A stretch of 64,000 nt of DNA. It comes from Kaistia geumhonensis. Its GTDB lineage: Bacteria > Pseudomonadota > Alphaproteobacteria > Rhizobiales > Kaistiaceae. The stretch is from NCBI RefSeq assembly GCF_030815145.1, contig NZ_JAUSWJ010000001.1, positions 1,364,001 through 1,428,000 of the forward strand. The letters run 5' to 3'. The notes beneath the pieces were generated by a model. It saw nothing but the letters and a program-made list of their open reading frames with translations, was not told the origin of the DNA and made no database searches. This document shows positions 51,161 through 60,082 of this stretch, piece after piece. The position numbers were made by a program, and so were the translations under genes. Position 1 is the first letter of the stretch. Each line of letters begins with the position of its first letter.

Positions 51161-51739
51161 GTGCCGCGCATCATCTTCATCCGGCACGGCGAGACCGACT
51201 GGAACGCCGAGGGCCGCTTCCAGGGCCAGAAGGACATTCCGCTCAACGCGCGCGGCCGCGCCCAGGCGCGCCGCAACGGCGAGACGCTGATCGCCGCATT
51301 GCCGGATGTCGTGGAATTCGATTTCGTCGCGAGCCCGCTGTATCGCACCCGCGAGACGATGGAGATCGCCCGCGGCGCCATGGGCCTCGATCCGGCCGGG
51401 TATCGTACCGACCCGATCCTGAAGGAGATCACCTTCGGCCATTGGGAGGGCTTTACGGCTCCCGAGCTCGAGGTCCGTTTTCCCGATCTCGTCGCGCAGC
51501 GCGACATCGACAAATGGGGTTTCGTGCCACCCGGCGGCGAGAGCTATGCGGATCTCTCGGTCCGTATCGGCGCCTGGCTCGACACCGTCGCCTATGACAC
51601 CGTGGTCGTGTCGCATGGCGGCGTCTGCCGCGTCCTGCAGGGACTGCTGTCGAGCCTCGATCCCCATTCGGTGACGATGCTCAACATCCGCCAGGACCGC
51701 GTGATGGTCTGGGACGGCGAGCACGTTTCCTGGATCTGA
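51161..51739 (+). CDS. Histidine phosphatase family protein
   Basis: The 192-residue protein starts at GTG and has the RHG signature IFIRHGETDWN with the nucleophilic histidine near residue 9. ASPLYRTRETME follows, then a glutamate in LKEITFGHWEG and the second catalytic histidine in VVVSHGGVCR. It may be a phosphoglycerate mutase-like or cobalamin-phosphate phosphatase; the substrate is unknown. It probably shares a transcript with fabI. Confidence 0.92.
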   Translation: MPRIIFIRHGETDWNAEGRFQGQKDIPLNARGRAQARRNGETLIAALPDVVEFDFVASPLYRTRETMEIARGAMGLDPAGYRTDPILKEITFGHWEGFTAPELEVRFPDLVAQRDIDKWGFVPPGGESYADLSVRIGAWLDTVAYDTVVVSHGGVCRVLQGLLSSLDPHSVTMLNIRQDRVMVWDGEHVSWI

Positions 51740-51784
51740 TCTCCCCTGCCTGAGTTCCCTTCTGGCGGTCCGGCCAAAAGAAAA

Positions 51785-51808
51785 CCCCCGGCTGGGGTGG
51801 GCCGGGGG
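51785..51808. terminator. Bidirectional terminator hairpin
   Basis: CCCCCGGC at 51785-51792 pairs with GCCGGGGG at 51801-51808 around an 8-base loop. Leftward, the hairpin is followed by an A-rich run (TTTTCTTTT on the minus strand), which makes a good terminator for the DUF1344 gene; rightward it is weaker. Confidence 0.82.
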
Positions 51809-51870
51809 GCTTCTTCATCAGGGAGAGGTCAGTCTATGACGGCTGCTTCCAGACCGCCGGCCTCATGCAG

Positions 51871-52128
51871 TCAGTTGGCCGGCTCGGGATTGAAGGCGCC
51901 GATGCCCTGGCCCTGGCCGGTGTAGCTCACGCCCACATAGTCACCCGGCATGATGCCGAGCAGCACCGAACGGTCGCTGAAGGTATAGCTCTGGCCCGAC
52001 TGGAGGGTCAGGGTGCCCGCGCTCGCGTTGACGCTGCTCACCGTGCCGGTTGCCTGCTCGGCGGCCATTGCGGCGCCGGCGGAAGCCAGAAGACCGATCG
52101 TAGCGGCTGCTATCATAAGTCCACGCAT
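51871..52128 (-). CDS. DUF1344 small exported protein
   Basis: The 85-residue protein has a clean Sec signal (ending SAGAAMA near residue 22) and a mature part of about 60 residues forming a small beta barrel: TGTVSSVNASAGTLTLQSG then FSDRS and LGIMPGDYVGVSY. DUF1344 proteins are common in Hyphomicrobiales and of unknown function. The ATG at 52128 was chosen because GGAG lies eight bases before it; a GTG at 52137 is possible. Confidence 0.85.
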   Translation of the reverse strand: MRGLMIAAATIGLLASAGAAMAAEQATGTVSSVNASAGTLTLQSGQSYTFSDRSVLLGIMPGDYVGVSYTGQGQGIGAFNPEPAN

Positions 52129-52550
52129 GGTATTCACTCCGTAGTCCCGTTTGCCTGGCTCACGCGGGTTTGGACCGGCTCCCTACCGAGACGCCGCGCC
52201 CGTTGCCAGCACCAGAGAGATGATAGCGTTGCTCACGATAAGGAAATCACAAGCGCGTGATGTCAGGAAACCTTAGGTTTTTCCAGGAGATCGCCGTTGG
52301 CGGCCCTGAGCATCCCGATACCTCCGGAAGCCTTGCGTCCATTGGTGTCCGGCGATGAGAGGCGCTGGATTCCTGCCGTGGCTCACGAAAATTCCTCCTG
52401 ATCGTAGCCACGCTTATCATCAAGAATCATCGACTTATCCCCAATCGCCGCCCGGCCGTTCCCGCGTTGCATCGCAGAGCCCGGCGCGTGAGCGTTTGAC
52501 GGCACGGCGCCGGCTTTCTAGAACCGCACGCGAAGCCCCGGGAACAATCC
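52129..52550. other. Intergenic region between the DUF1344 gene and aroC
   Basis: The gap of about 420 bp separates divergent genes and should contain both promoters. I see no gene, repeat or recognised regulatory motif. A short AT-rich stretch at about 52395-52440 is a possible promoter zone for aroC. Confidence 0.5.
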
Positions 52551-53636
52551 ATGTCGCACAACACCTTCGGCCACCTCTTCCGCGTGACGACCTGGGGCGA
52601 GAGCCATGGCCCGGCCCTCGGCGCCGTGGTCGACGGCTGCCCGCCGCGCATTCCGATTTCCGAGGCGGAGATCCAGCATTGGCTCGACAAGCGCCGCCCC
52701 GGCCAGTCGCGCTTCACGACCCAGCGGCGCGAGCCTGACGAAGTGAGAATCCTCTCCGGCGTCCTGCCGCAGGAGGACGGGACGCTTCTGACAACGGGCA
52801 CGCCGATCGCGCTCGAGATCCAGAATGTCGACCAGCGCTCCAAGGACTACGGCGACATCAAGGACCGCTACCGGCCGGGTCATGCCGACTTCACCTATGA
52901 CGTGAAATACGGCATCCGCGACTATCGCGGCGGCGGGCGTTCCTCGGCGCGCGAGACCGCGGCGCGGGTCGCGGCCGGCGCCATCGCGCGCAAGGTGGTT
53001 CCGGGCCTCGTGATCCGCGGCGCGCTCGTGCAGATCGGTCCGCATGCCATCGAGCGCGGGCGCTGGAACTGGAACACGGTCGACGAGAACCCGTTCTTCT
53101 GCCCCGACGAAGAGACCGCGGCGCTGTGGGAGACCTATCTCGACGGCATCCGCAAGGCGGGGTCGTCGGTCGGCGCGGTCATCGAGATCGTCGCGGAGGG
53201 GGTGCCCGCCGGTCTCGGCGCCCCGATCTACGGCAAGCTCGATCAGGACATCGCCAGCCTTCTCATGTCGATCAACGCCGTGAAGGGCGTCGAGATCGGC
53301 GAAGGCTTCGCGGCGGCGGCGCTTACCGGCGAGGAGAATGCCGACGAGATGCGGATGGGCAATGACGGCGAGCCGCTGTTCCTGTCCAACCATGCCGGCG
53401 GCATTCTCGGCGGCATCTCGACCGGACAGCCGATCATCGCGCGCTTCGCCGTTAAGCCGACCTCCTCGATCCTCACGACGCGGCGCTCGATCACGGCGGG
53501 CGGCGAGGAGGTGGACGTGATGACCAAGGGACGGCACGATCCGTGTGTCGGCATCCGCGCCGTTCCGATCGGCGAGGCGATGGTCGCCTGCGCGATCGCC
53601 GACCACTACCTGCGCCATCGCGGCCAGAACGGTTGA
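52551..53636 (+). CDS. aroC: Chorismate synthase
   Basis: The 361-residue enzyme converts EPSP to chorismate with reduced FMN in the shikimate pathway. Signatures are [16 protein letters not shown] (residues 14-29), [16 protein letters not shown] near residue 45, [14 protein letters not shown] near residue 106, [19 protein letters not shown] near residue 125, and [11 protein letters not shown] toward the C-terminus. The full length and all three PROSITE-type blocks are intact. Confidence 0.97.
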   Translation: MSHNTFGHLFRVTTWGESHGPALGAVVDGCPPRIPISEAEIQHWLDKRRPGQSRFTTQRREPDEVRILSGVLPQEDGTLLTTGTPIALEIQNVDQRSKDYGDIKDRYRPGHADFTYDVKYGIRDYRGGGRSSARETAARVAAGAIARKVVPGLVIRGALVQIGPHAIERGRWNWNTVDENPFFCPDEETAALWETYLDGIRKAGSSVGAVIEIVAEGVPAGLGAPIYGKLDQDIASLLMSINAVKGVEIGEGFAAAALTGEENADEMRMGNDGEPLFLSNHAGGILGGISTGQPIIARFAVKPTSSILTTRRSITAGGEEVDVMTKGRHDPCVGIRAVPIGEAMVACAIADHYLRHRGQNG

Positions 53637-53683
53637 ACCGGCGCCGCACTGCGGCGTTGCAGCAAGCGACGAGGGAGGACTCC

Positions 53684-54802
53684 ATGAATAACCCGACATT
53701 TCTGTCGCAGGCCGCGCTTGCGGCCTTCTTGCTGACGGCTGCGCCGGCTTCTCTGCTTTCGGCAGCGCCGGCCCTTGCCGACACCGCCGCCAAGGCGGGC
53801 GAGCTCAAGGACTACAAGGACTGGGAAGTCGGCTGCGACAACACGCGGTCCTGCGTCGCGATCGGCATGACGCCGGACGAAAGCTCGCTGTCGGGCTATC
53901 TGCGGATCGCGCGGTCCGGCGAGGCGAACGCGGTGCCCGACGTCACCTTCACCGTCTATCCGCCCGACGACACGACCAACAAGCTGAAGAAGCCCATGGT
54001 CCGCCTTTCGCTCGACTCGAACAAGGCGGGGGGCCTTCCGACGGGCTCGCTCCCGCTCACCGAGGCCGGCGATCTCTTCGAGCTGAAGCTGGCGCAGGAG
54101 GCGCTGCCCGACCTGCTCGCGGCACTGCGGTCCGCCAAGAAGATCACGATGGACCTCTACGACGGCAACAAGAAGGTGAGCAGCCAGGTCATCTCGCTTG
54201 CCGGTTCTTCGGCCGCGCTGCTCCAGATGGACGACCAGCAGAAGCGCGTCGGCACGGTGACCGCGCTCGTCAAGAAGGGCGATGCCGGCGCCGATACGAT
54301 CCCGCCGGTCCCTGCCCTGCCCAAGGTCAAGTCGCTGCCGGTCAGCGAAATGCCCGATCCGCTTCCGAAGCCGCCGAAGACCGCCGCCAAGCCGATGCCC
54401 GACGGTTGCGGCGAGGGTCCCGCTCCCTATGTCGCTTTCCAGCTGCCCGGCGGCGCATCGCTCTGGGGGACCTGCGCCTCGGCTGGCGCCTACAATTTCG
54501 CCTATGACTACCGCCTCTTCGTGGACGGCAAGCCCGGCCGGCCCTGGAACGCGATCGTTCCCGGAACGAAGCGCGGCGGCGAGGGCGACGACATCACGTG
54601 GCTCTGGAACGCCTATGTCGACGACCAGACCAAGCGCCTCAATTCCTACATCAAGGGCCGCGGCCTCGGCGATTGCGGCGACGCGACCGAATGGGCCTTC
54701 GACGGCCAGAACTTCGCCGCCCTCACCTATATCGCGATGGGCGATTGCCGCGGCGTGATGCAGGACGACTGGCCGGTGCTCTATCGCGCGGAGGCGGAGT
54801 AG
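53684..54802 (+). CDS. DUF1176 domain-containing exported protein
   Basis: The 372-residue protein has a signal peptide ending at APALA (about residue 32) and mature parts typical of DUF1176: KDYKDWEVGCDNTRSCVAIG near residue 43, a TALVKKGDAG middle, and a C-terminal GDCGDATEWAFDGQNFAL-type block. Three cysteine pairs suggest disulfides in the periplasm. GAGGGAGG precedes the ATG. No function is known. It is convergent with the methyltransferase gene across 16 bp. Confidence 0.88.
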   Translation: MNNPTFLSQAALAAFLLTAAPASLLSAAPALADTAAKAGELKDYKDWEVGCDNTRSCVAIGMTPDESSLSGYLRIARSGEANAVPDVTFTVYPPDDTTNKLKKPMVRLSLDSNKAGGLPTGSLPLTEAGDLFELKLAQEALPDLLAALRSAKKITMDLYDGNKKVSSQVISLAGSSAALLQMDDQQKRVGTVTALVKKGDAGADTIPPVPALPKVKSLPVSEMPDPLPKPPKTAAKPMPDGCGEGPAPYVAFQLPGGASLWGTCASAGAYNFAYDYRLFVDGKPGRPWNAIVPGTKRGGEGDDITWLWNAYVDDQTKRLNSYIKGRGLGDCGDATEWAFDGQNFAALTYIAMGDCRGVMQDDWPVLYRAEAE

Positions 54803-54818
54803 CTCTCCCCAGAGGTGG

Positions 54819-56060
54819 TCAGCCTTTCTCGAAGGCTGCCACCACCTCGACATGCGACGACCAGAGGAACTGGTCGACGGGGGTGACGCGGGTTAGCCGG
54901 TAACCGCCATCGATCAGGATACGGGCGTCGCGCGCGAGCGTCGCGGCGTTGCAGGAAACGCCGACGATGCGCTGCACCGTGGATTTCGCCAGCATCTCGG
55001 ACTGCGCCTTGGCGCCGGCGCGCGGCGGATCGAAGACGACGGCCTTGAACGGCTTCAGCTCCGGCGGCGCCATCGGATTGAGGAAGAGGTCGCGGCGCCG
55101 CATCGTGATGGTGCGGATCCCCTTCGAGAAGCGCATCGAGCGGTCGAGCGCCTTCAGCAGCGCGGCATCGCCTTCGACGGCCAGCACCGGGAAGCGGCGG
55201 GCGAGCCGCAGCGAGAAGGTCCCGATGCCGGCGAAGAGGTCGACGACCGGCGCCGACCGCGGGCCGGCCTTGCCGATGCCGGCATCGACGAGATCGGCCA
55301 GCGCCTGCTCCGAGGCGGCCGTCGCCTGCAGGAACCCTCCGGCGGCCGGATAGAGCACGGTGTCGCCGAGCCGGAGCTCCGGCTGGCGGCTGGTCGCGAC
55401 CTCGGTGCCTTCGACCGTGAGCCGCGCGAGCCAGCCTTCGGCGACATGCCGGCCGAGGATATCGTAGAGGGCCCGTCCCGGCGTCGCGGCGCCGTCGATC
55501 GCGACGTCGAGGCCGGTGTCGGTGGCGGTGACCGTCATGCGCGCGCGCTTGCCGCGGCCGATCACCAGCCCGGCAAGCTGCGACAGCCGGCCGAGCCTCG
55601 TCTCGATCGCCGGGACCAGCAGCGGACATTCCTCGATCGCCAGCAGATCGTGGCTTTCACGGCGGTTGAAGCCGAGCCGCGTCGTGTCGCCCTCCTTCTC
55701 GACCGTGAACACCGCGCGGCGCCGGCTGTGCGGACCGATGGCGAGGAGCGGCTCGACCTCGACGGCGATGCCGCGCTGCTCGAAGGCGCGTTGCACCAGA
55801 TCGCGCTTGAACGCGCGATAGGGCGCCTCCGCAAGATGTTGCAGCGTGCAGCCGCCGCAGGTGCCGAAGTGCCGGCAAGGTGGCTCCGTCCGGTCGGGGC
55901 TGCGCTCGAGGATCTTTACGAGGTGGCCGCGCTCGCCCGCGACATCCGCCTCGACGACCTCTCCCGGCAGGGCGAAGGGCACGAAGACCTTGGCACCGCC
56001 GTCTTCGGCGACGCCGTCGCCTTCATGGCCGAGCGAGGTGATGGTCAGGCGATGCCTCAT
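54819..56060 (-). CDS. TRAM-domain RNA 5-methyluridine methyltransferase (RumA/TrmA class)
   Basis: The 413-residue protein has an N-terminal TRAM domain (HEGDGVAEDGGAKVFVPFALPGE near residue 12), then four cysteines in CRHFGTCGGC and ECPLL that likely bind a 4Fe-4S cluster. The methyltransferase domain has VVDLFAGIGTFSL near residue 268, VFDPPRAGAKA and VSCNAATLARD, whose cysteine is the catalytic nucleophile for uridine C5. It methylates 23S rRNA or tRNA uridine. Its start overlaps the upstream tlyA stop by 4 bp. Confidence 0.93.
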   Translation of the reverse strand: MRHRLTITSLGHEGDGVAEDGGAKVFVPFALPGEVVEADVAGERGHLVKILERSPDRTEPPCRHFGTCGGCTLQHLAEAPYRAFKRDLVQRAFEQRGIAVEVEPLLAIGPHSRRRAVFTVEKEGDTTRLGFNRRESHDLLAIEECPLLVPAIETRLGRLSQLAGLVIGRGKRARMTVTATDTGLDVAIDGAATPGRALYDILGRHVAEGWLARLTVEGTEVATSRQPELRLGDTVLYPAAGGFLQATAASEQALADLVDAGIGKAGPRSAPVVDLFAGIGTFSLRLARRFPVLAVEGDAALLKALDRSMRFSKGIRTITMRRRDLFLNPMAPPELKPFKAVVFDPPRAGAKAQSEMLAKSTVQRIVGVSCNAATLARDARILIDGGYRLTRVTPVDQFLWSSHVEVVAAFEKG

Positions 56061-56809
56061 CGCGCAGGCTCCTTGCGGGCGCCGAGAAGAAATTCGTGAT
56101 TGCCGTCGCCGCCTGCGATGGGCGAAGGGACGAGCCCGTCGACCTGCCAGCCCTGCCCGCTGCCGAGCCAGCCGGCGATCGCGAGCGCGGCGGCATGGCC
56201 CTCGGCCGGGTCGCGCACGATCCCGCCCTTTCCGATGCCGGCCCGACCGACCTCGAATTGCGGTTTCACGAGAAAGATGCCCCAGGCGCCGGGGGCCGCG
56301 AGCGCGAGGGCTGGCGGCAAAGCGAGGCGCAGCGAGATGAACGACATGTCGGAGACCACGGCCTCGGGCGCCTCGCCGAGATCGTCCGCGACGAGGTCGC
56401 GCGCATTGAGACCCTCCCGGGCGAGGACGCGCGCGTCGCCGGCAAGGCGCGGGTCGAGCTGGCCGTGGCCGACATCGATCGCGTGCACCCGCCGCGCGCC
56501 GCGCTCGAGCAGCACCTCGGTGAAGCCGCCGGTCGAAGCGCCGAGATCGAGCGCCACGCGCCCCTCGGCGCCATAGCCGAAATGATCGAGCCCCGCGACC
56601 AGCTTCAGCGCCGAGCGCGAGACATAGGCGGCGGCGGGATCGTCGAGCGCGAGCGCGGCATCGGGGCCGACGGCGAGCGAGGGCTTGGTCGCCGGCCGCC
56701 CGTCGACGGTGACATGGCCGCGCAGGACCGCGTCGCGCGCCCGTGCCCGGGTCGGCGCGAGCCCACGCGCCACAAGTGCCTGGTCGAGGCGGAGCGGGGC
56801 GTCGGTCAT
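56057..56809 (-). CDS. tlyA: TlyA-family rRNA (cytidine-2'-O)-methyltransferase
   Basis: The 250-residue protein has an N-terminal S4-like RNA-binding part (LRLDQALVARGLAPTRARARDA near residue 6, as a landmark) and an FtsJ-type methyltransferase domain with ALDLGASTGGFTEVLL near residue 83 and FLVKPQFEVGR near residue 183. TlyA 2'-O-methylates cytidines in 16S and/or 23S rRNA. The start at 56809 (MTDAPLRLDQ) was preferred to an upstream ATG at 56848 because TlyA proteins begin just before the RLD motif; neither has a strong ribosome site. Confidence 0.9.
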   Translation of the reverse strand: MTDAPLRLDQALVARGLAPTRARARDAVLRGHVTVDGRPATKPSLAVGPDAALALDDPAAAYVSRSALKLVAGLDHFGYGAEGRVALDLGASTGGFTEVLLERGARRVHAIDVGHGQLDPRLAGDARVLAREGLNARDLVADDLGEAPEAVVSDMSFISLRLALPPALALAAPGAWGIFLVKPQFEVGRAGIGKGGIVRDPAEGHAAALAIAGWLGSGQGWQVDGLVPSPIAGGDGNHEFLLGARKEPAR

Positions 56810-56891
56810 CGGCGGAAAGCGTGGTGCGGTCGCGTCATGGAGGCGCATCAGATGACCGCTCGGCAGCGGGGGCGCAAGGGAAATCGCGGCC

Positions 56892-57593
56892 TCACATCAG
56901 CATGCCGGTCTCCTGCGGCGGCTCGTGCGCCTTCATGAGCGCGATGAAGGCGGTGACCGCGACGGCCATCGCGAGGCAGCGGAGCCCAACGAAATGAAAG
57001 CTCGCGGCGGCGGTCATGGCGCCGATGCCGAAGGAGAGGATCGCCCTCAGAAGCGCATGGAAGCGCTTTCGCGCAGCCTCGCCGGCAAGGGTGGCACGGC
57101 CTGACAGGCGGTCGGCGAGATCGATGGCAAACTGCGTGGTCGTGCCGGTCAGGATGGTGGTGGGCGGCTCGCTGGCGAGATGGATCCGCTGCACGGCGTT
57201 CTGGATCGACATCGCCATGACGCCGACGACGCCGGTGATCACGGCCGGCAGTGCGTCGCCATCCGGAAAGGGGCCGAGTACCGTCGCGAGGACGAAGAAG
57301 AGCAGGAGCAGCAGGGTCTGGCCGATCATCAGACGCGGCACCGGAGCCCGGCCGCTGTCGGCGAGCCTGTTTCCGACGAGGCGCGCCAGCACCACGACGG
57401 TGATGAAGACCGGGATGGCCAGAAGCTTGGTGATCGCTCCGGTGAGGCCGAGCACCAGCGAGGCGGCGAGGGTGACGAAGTTGCCTGTCACATGCGAGGT
57501 GAACAGGCCCTGCAAGCCGAGAAATCCGGCGGTATCGACGAAGCCGCCGTTGAAGCCGAGCAGCACAGCGACGGGAATCATGGGCGTCCGCAC
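56892..57593 (-). CDS. YoaK/DUF1275 family membrane protein
   Basis: The 233-residue protein has six predicted transmembrane helices and the family text FNGGFVDTAGFLGLQGLFTSHVTGNFV near residue 13 (a landmark spanning about 27 residues), followed by SIQNAVQRIHL and GTTTQFAIDLAD. The function is unknown. The start is set at the GTG at 57593 because GAGGAGG ends eight bases before it. The next ATG (57581) and the upstream ATGs have no comparable ribosome site. The gene stands alone, divergent from the cytochrome gene. Confidence 0.85.
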   Translation of the reverse strand: MRTPMIPVAVLLGFNGGFVDTAGFLGLQGLFTSHVTGNFVTLAASLVLGLTGAITKLLAIPVFITVVVLARLVGNRLADSGRAPVPRLMIGQTLLLLLFFVLATVLGPFPDGDALPAVITGVVGVMAMSIQNAVQRIHLASEPPTTILTGTTTQFAIDLADRLSGRATLAGEAARKRFHALLRAILSFGIGAMTAAASFHFVGLRCLAMAVAVTAFIALMKAHEPPQETGMLM

Positions 57594-57748
57594 CGGCCGG
57601 GCCTCCTCAAGGTGTGACCTCGATCCTATCCGGCGCACCCACATCTGCGGCAAGGGATTCTTCATTGTCGCAGCCGGGAGACCGCTGTTCGCCTGCCGCG
57701 ACCAATGGTAGCATCCTTGGAACAAGTCAAAAGACTTCGGGGGGAATC

Positions 57749-58645
57749 ATGAAGGCGGCGGCTCTCACACTGCTGGCGGGCTCGGCGCTCGCGCTTCTCG
57801 GCGGCACTGCACTGGCGGACGATGCTCTCGTGGCGCGCGGCGACTATCTGGTGAACGGGCCGGTGGCCTGCGGCAGCTGCCACACCCCGCTCGGGCCCGA
57901 CTTCAAGCCGATCGCCGACAAGACGCTGGCCGGCGGTTTCCACTTCGACGAAATGGCGTTCAACAGCTACTCGGCCAACATCACGCCGGACAAGGAAACC
58001 GGCATCGGCAACTGGACGGACGAGGAAATCATCCACGCCATCCGCGAGGGCGCGCAGAAGGACGGGCGGATCATCTTCCCGCCCATGCCGGTGCCCACCT
58101 ACAACAACATGTCGGACGACGACGTGAAGGCGATCGTCGCCTATCTGCGCACGGTCAAGCCGGTCAAGAACGCGGTCCCGCTCGCGAAATACAATATCCC
58201 GCAGCAGACCATGCCGCCGGCCAAGGGCCTGCCGGCGCCGCCGAAGACCGACAAGGTCGCCTATGGCGGCTATATCGTGAACGCCCTCGGCCACTGCTTC
58301 GAATGCCACACGACGCCCGGCGCCAACGGCATTCCCGATTTCGCCGGCCATCTCGGCGCGGGCGGCTTCGAGATCAAGCTCGGCCCCGGCATGTCGGTCA
58401 TGACGGCCAATATCACGTCCGACAAGGAGACCGGCATCGGCGACTGGACCGACGCCGAGATCAATCGGGCGATCACGCAGGGCATCGGCAGGGACGGCAA
58501 GCCGCTCGCGCCGCCCATGGCCTATGCCTATTACAAGAACATGACCGACGAGGATGTCGACGCCGTCGTCGCCTATCTCCGGACGCTGAAGCCGATCAGC
58601 AACAAGGTCGAGCCGACCGCCTTCCAGCAGAAAGCCTTCCCCTGA
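57749..58645 (+). CDS. Diheme c-type cytochrome (periplasmic)
   Basis: The 298-residue protein has a Sec signal ending GTALA (about residue 23) and two tandem cytochrome c domains, each with a CxxCH site: CGSCH near residue 44 and CFECH near residue 182. Candidate axial methionines are in FPPMPVPT and APPMAYAY. The internal symmetry (TPDKETGIGNWTDEEI against TSDKETGIGDWTDAEI) shows domain duplication. Such subunits accept electrons from membrane dehydrogenases of the alcohol or gluconate type. No dehydrogenase is encoded next to it. Confidence 0.93.
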   Translation: MKAAALTLLAGSALALLGGTALADDALVARGDYLVNGPVACGSCHTPLGPDFKPIADKTLAGGFHFDEMAFNSYSANITPDKETGIGNWTDEEIIHAIREGAQKDGRIIFPPMPVPTYNNMSDDDVKAIVAYLRTVKPVKNAVPLAKYNIPQQTMPPAKGLPAPPKTDKVAYGGYIVNALGHCFECHTTPGANGIPDFAGHLGAGGFEIKLGPGMSVMTANITSDKETGIGDWTDAEINRAITQGIGRDGKPLAPPMAYAYYKNMTDEDVDAVVAYLRTLKPISNKVEPTAFQQKAFP

Positions 58646-59103
58646 AGACCGGGAGCCTCGCTTCCGCCTTCGCCGGCGTCATACTCCTGAACGCGGCGAC
58701 GACGCCGGCGCTGGCCGATGCCGCCGGCGACATCCGCGCCCGCCTGCTGCAATGGACGGCCGACTTCAATGCCGGCCGGAAGGCCGAGGCGTGCGAGCTG
58801 TTCTCGACGACGCTGATCTCGGACTATCGCGGCCAAAGCGAAGCCGGCTACGAGACCCGTTGCCGGCTGCTCGAAAAGGCGATCGACAACCCTGCGCGCC
58901 GCTTCCGCTACGACGAGCCGCTGATCAAGGAGATCATCGTCTCGGGCGATCTAGCCGTCGTGCGCCTGGAATGGACGATGAGCGTGACGCCGGGCGAGAT
59001 CAGGGTCGTGGAACCGGGCATCGACATCTTCCGGAAAGAGGCGGACGGACGGTGGCGGATCATCCGATACATGGCCTACGAGGCCGATCCGGCACCACCC
59101 TGA
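58642..59103 (+). CDS. Exported NTF2/DUF4440-like protein with probable CTG start
   Basis: The in-frame protein reads KTGSLASAFAGVILLNAATTPALA from residue 2, a good signal peptide (landmark of about 24 residues), followed by a SnoaL/NTF2-like domain with LLQWTADFNAGRKAEACELF and FRKEADGRWRIIRYM. No ATG, GTG or TTG lies in the frame before the signal peptide. The only candidate is the CTG at 58642, which overlaps the stop of the cytochrome gene (CTGA). This predicts translation coupled to the cytochrome gene. The product is 153 residues; the function is unknown. Confidence 0.72.
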   Translation: MKTGSLASAFAGVILLNAATTPALADAAGDIRARLLQWTADFNAGRKAEACELFSTTLISDYRGQSEAGYETRCRLLEKAIDNPARRFRYDEPLIKEIIVSGDLAVVRLEWTMSVTPGEIRVVEPGIDIFRKEADGRWRIIRYMAYEADPAPP

Positions 59104-59116
59104 CGGGAGCGCGCGC

Positions 59117-60049
59117 TCAGGCGAGGCCGTCCAGCACGAGCCCGGCCAGAAGGATCAGTCCGAAGGTCCAGTTGGACTTGAAGAGGCGGAGCGCCAGGGC
59201 GCCATCGGAAAGATCGATGCGCGCCACCTGCCAGCCGAGATGGACGGCGCCCGCGGCGAGCCCGGCATAGGCCACGGGCCCGGCCCCCGCGAGGACGAGC
59301 GACAGCGCGAAGAACGCGACCGCACCGGCATAGAGAAAGCCGACATAGAGCGGCGCCCGCTCGCCGAACAGCAGCGCCGTCGAGCGCACGCCGACGATCG
59401 CGTCGTCCTCCTTGTCCTGCAGCGCGTAGATCGTGTCGTAGCCGATCGTCCACAGCACGCCGCCGGCATAGAGCGCCAGCGGCGCGACGGCGAGGCTGCC
59501 ATACCATGCGGCCCATCCCATCAGCGCTCCCCAGGAGAAGGCGAGCCCGAGCACCGATTGCGGCCAGTCGGTGATGCGCTTCATGAACGGATAGGCGGCG
59601 ACGACGCCGAGCGAGGCCAGGCCGACCAGAATCGCGAAGCCGTTGAACGACAGCAGCACGGCGAGCCCGACCAGGGCCTGCGCGACGAGGAAGATCTTGG
59701 CGGCGCGGACGCTGACCTGGCCGCTCGGGATCGGTCGCGAGCGCGTGCGGGCTACCCCGGCATCGAGTTCGCGATCGATGATGTCGTTATAGGTGCAGCC
59801 GGCGCCGCGCATGGCGATGGCCCCGGCGAGGAAGAGCAGCAGATGGCCGAGGTCCGGCCATGCCGACCCCGCCGCGCCGCTGGCGAGGACGGAGGACCAC
59901 CAGCAGGGCAGGACGAGAAGCTGCCAGCCGATCGGCCGGTCCCAGCGCGCGAGCCGCGCATAGGGCTTCAGCCAGGCCGGCGCGTGTCGATCGACGAAAT
60001 TGCCCCGCGCGGCATCGGCAACGGGCGCCGGTTCGGCGATGGGCGGCAT
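59117..60049 (-). CDS. ubiA: 4-hydroxybenzoate polyprenyltransferase
   Basis: The 310-residue membrane protein attaches the polyprenyl tail to 4-hydroxybenzoate in ubiquinone synthesis. The two Asp-rich motifs of the family are present: AGCTYNDIIDRELD near residue 84 (NDxxD) and LQDKEDDAIVGVRST near residue 209 (DxxD). The region between has RPIPSG, also conserved. About eight transmembrane helices are visible. GAGGAG precedes the ATG. It is convergent with the NTF2-like gene across 13 bp. Confidence 0.95.
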   Translation of the reverse strand: MPPIAEPAPVADAARGNFVDRHAPAWLKPYARLARWDRPIGWQLLVLPCWWSSVLASGAAGSAWPDLGHLLLFLAGAIAMRGAGCTYNDIIDRELDAGVARTRSRPIPSGQVSVRAAKIFLVAQALVGLAVLLSFNGFAILVGLASLGVVAAYPFMKRITDWPQSVLGLAFSWGALMGWAAWYGSLAVAPLALYAGGVLWTIGYDTIYALQDKEDDAIVGVRSTALLFGERAPLYVGFLYAGAVAFFALSLVLAGAGPVAYAGLAAGAVHLGWQVARIDLSDGALALRLFKSNWTFGLILLAGLVLDGLA

Positions 60050-60082
60050 GTCGGTCGGTCTCCTCGTTGGACTGCCGGGCGC

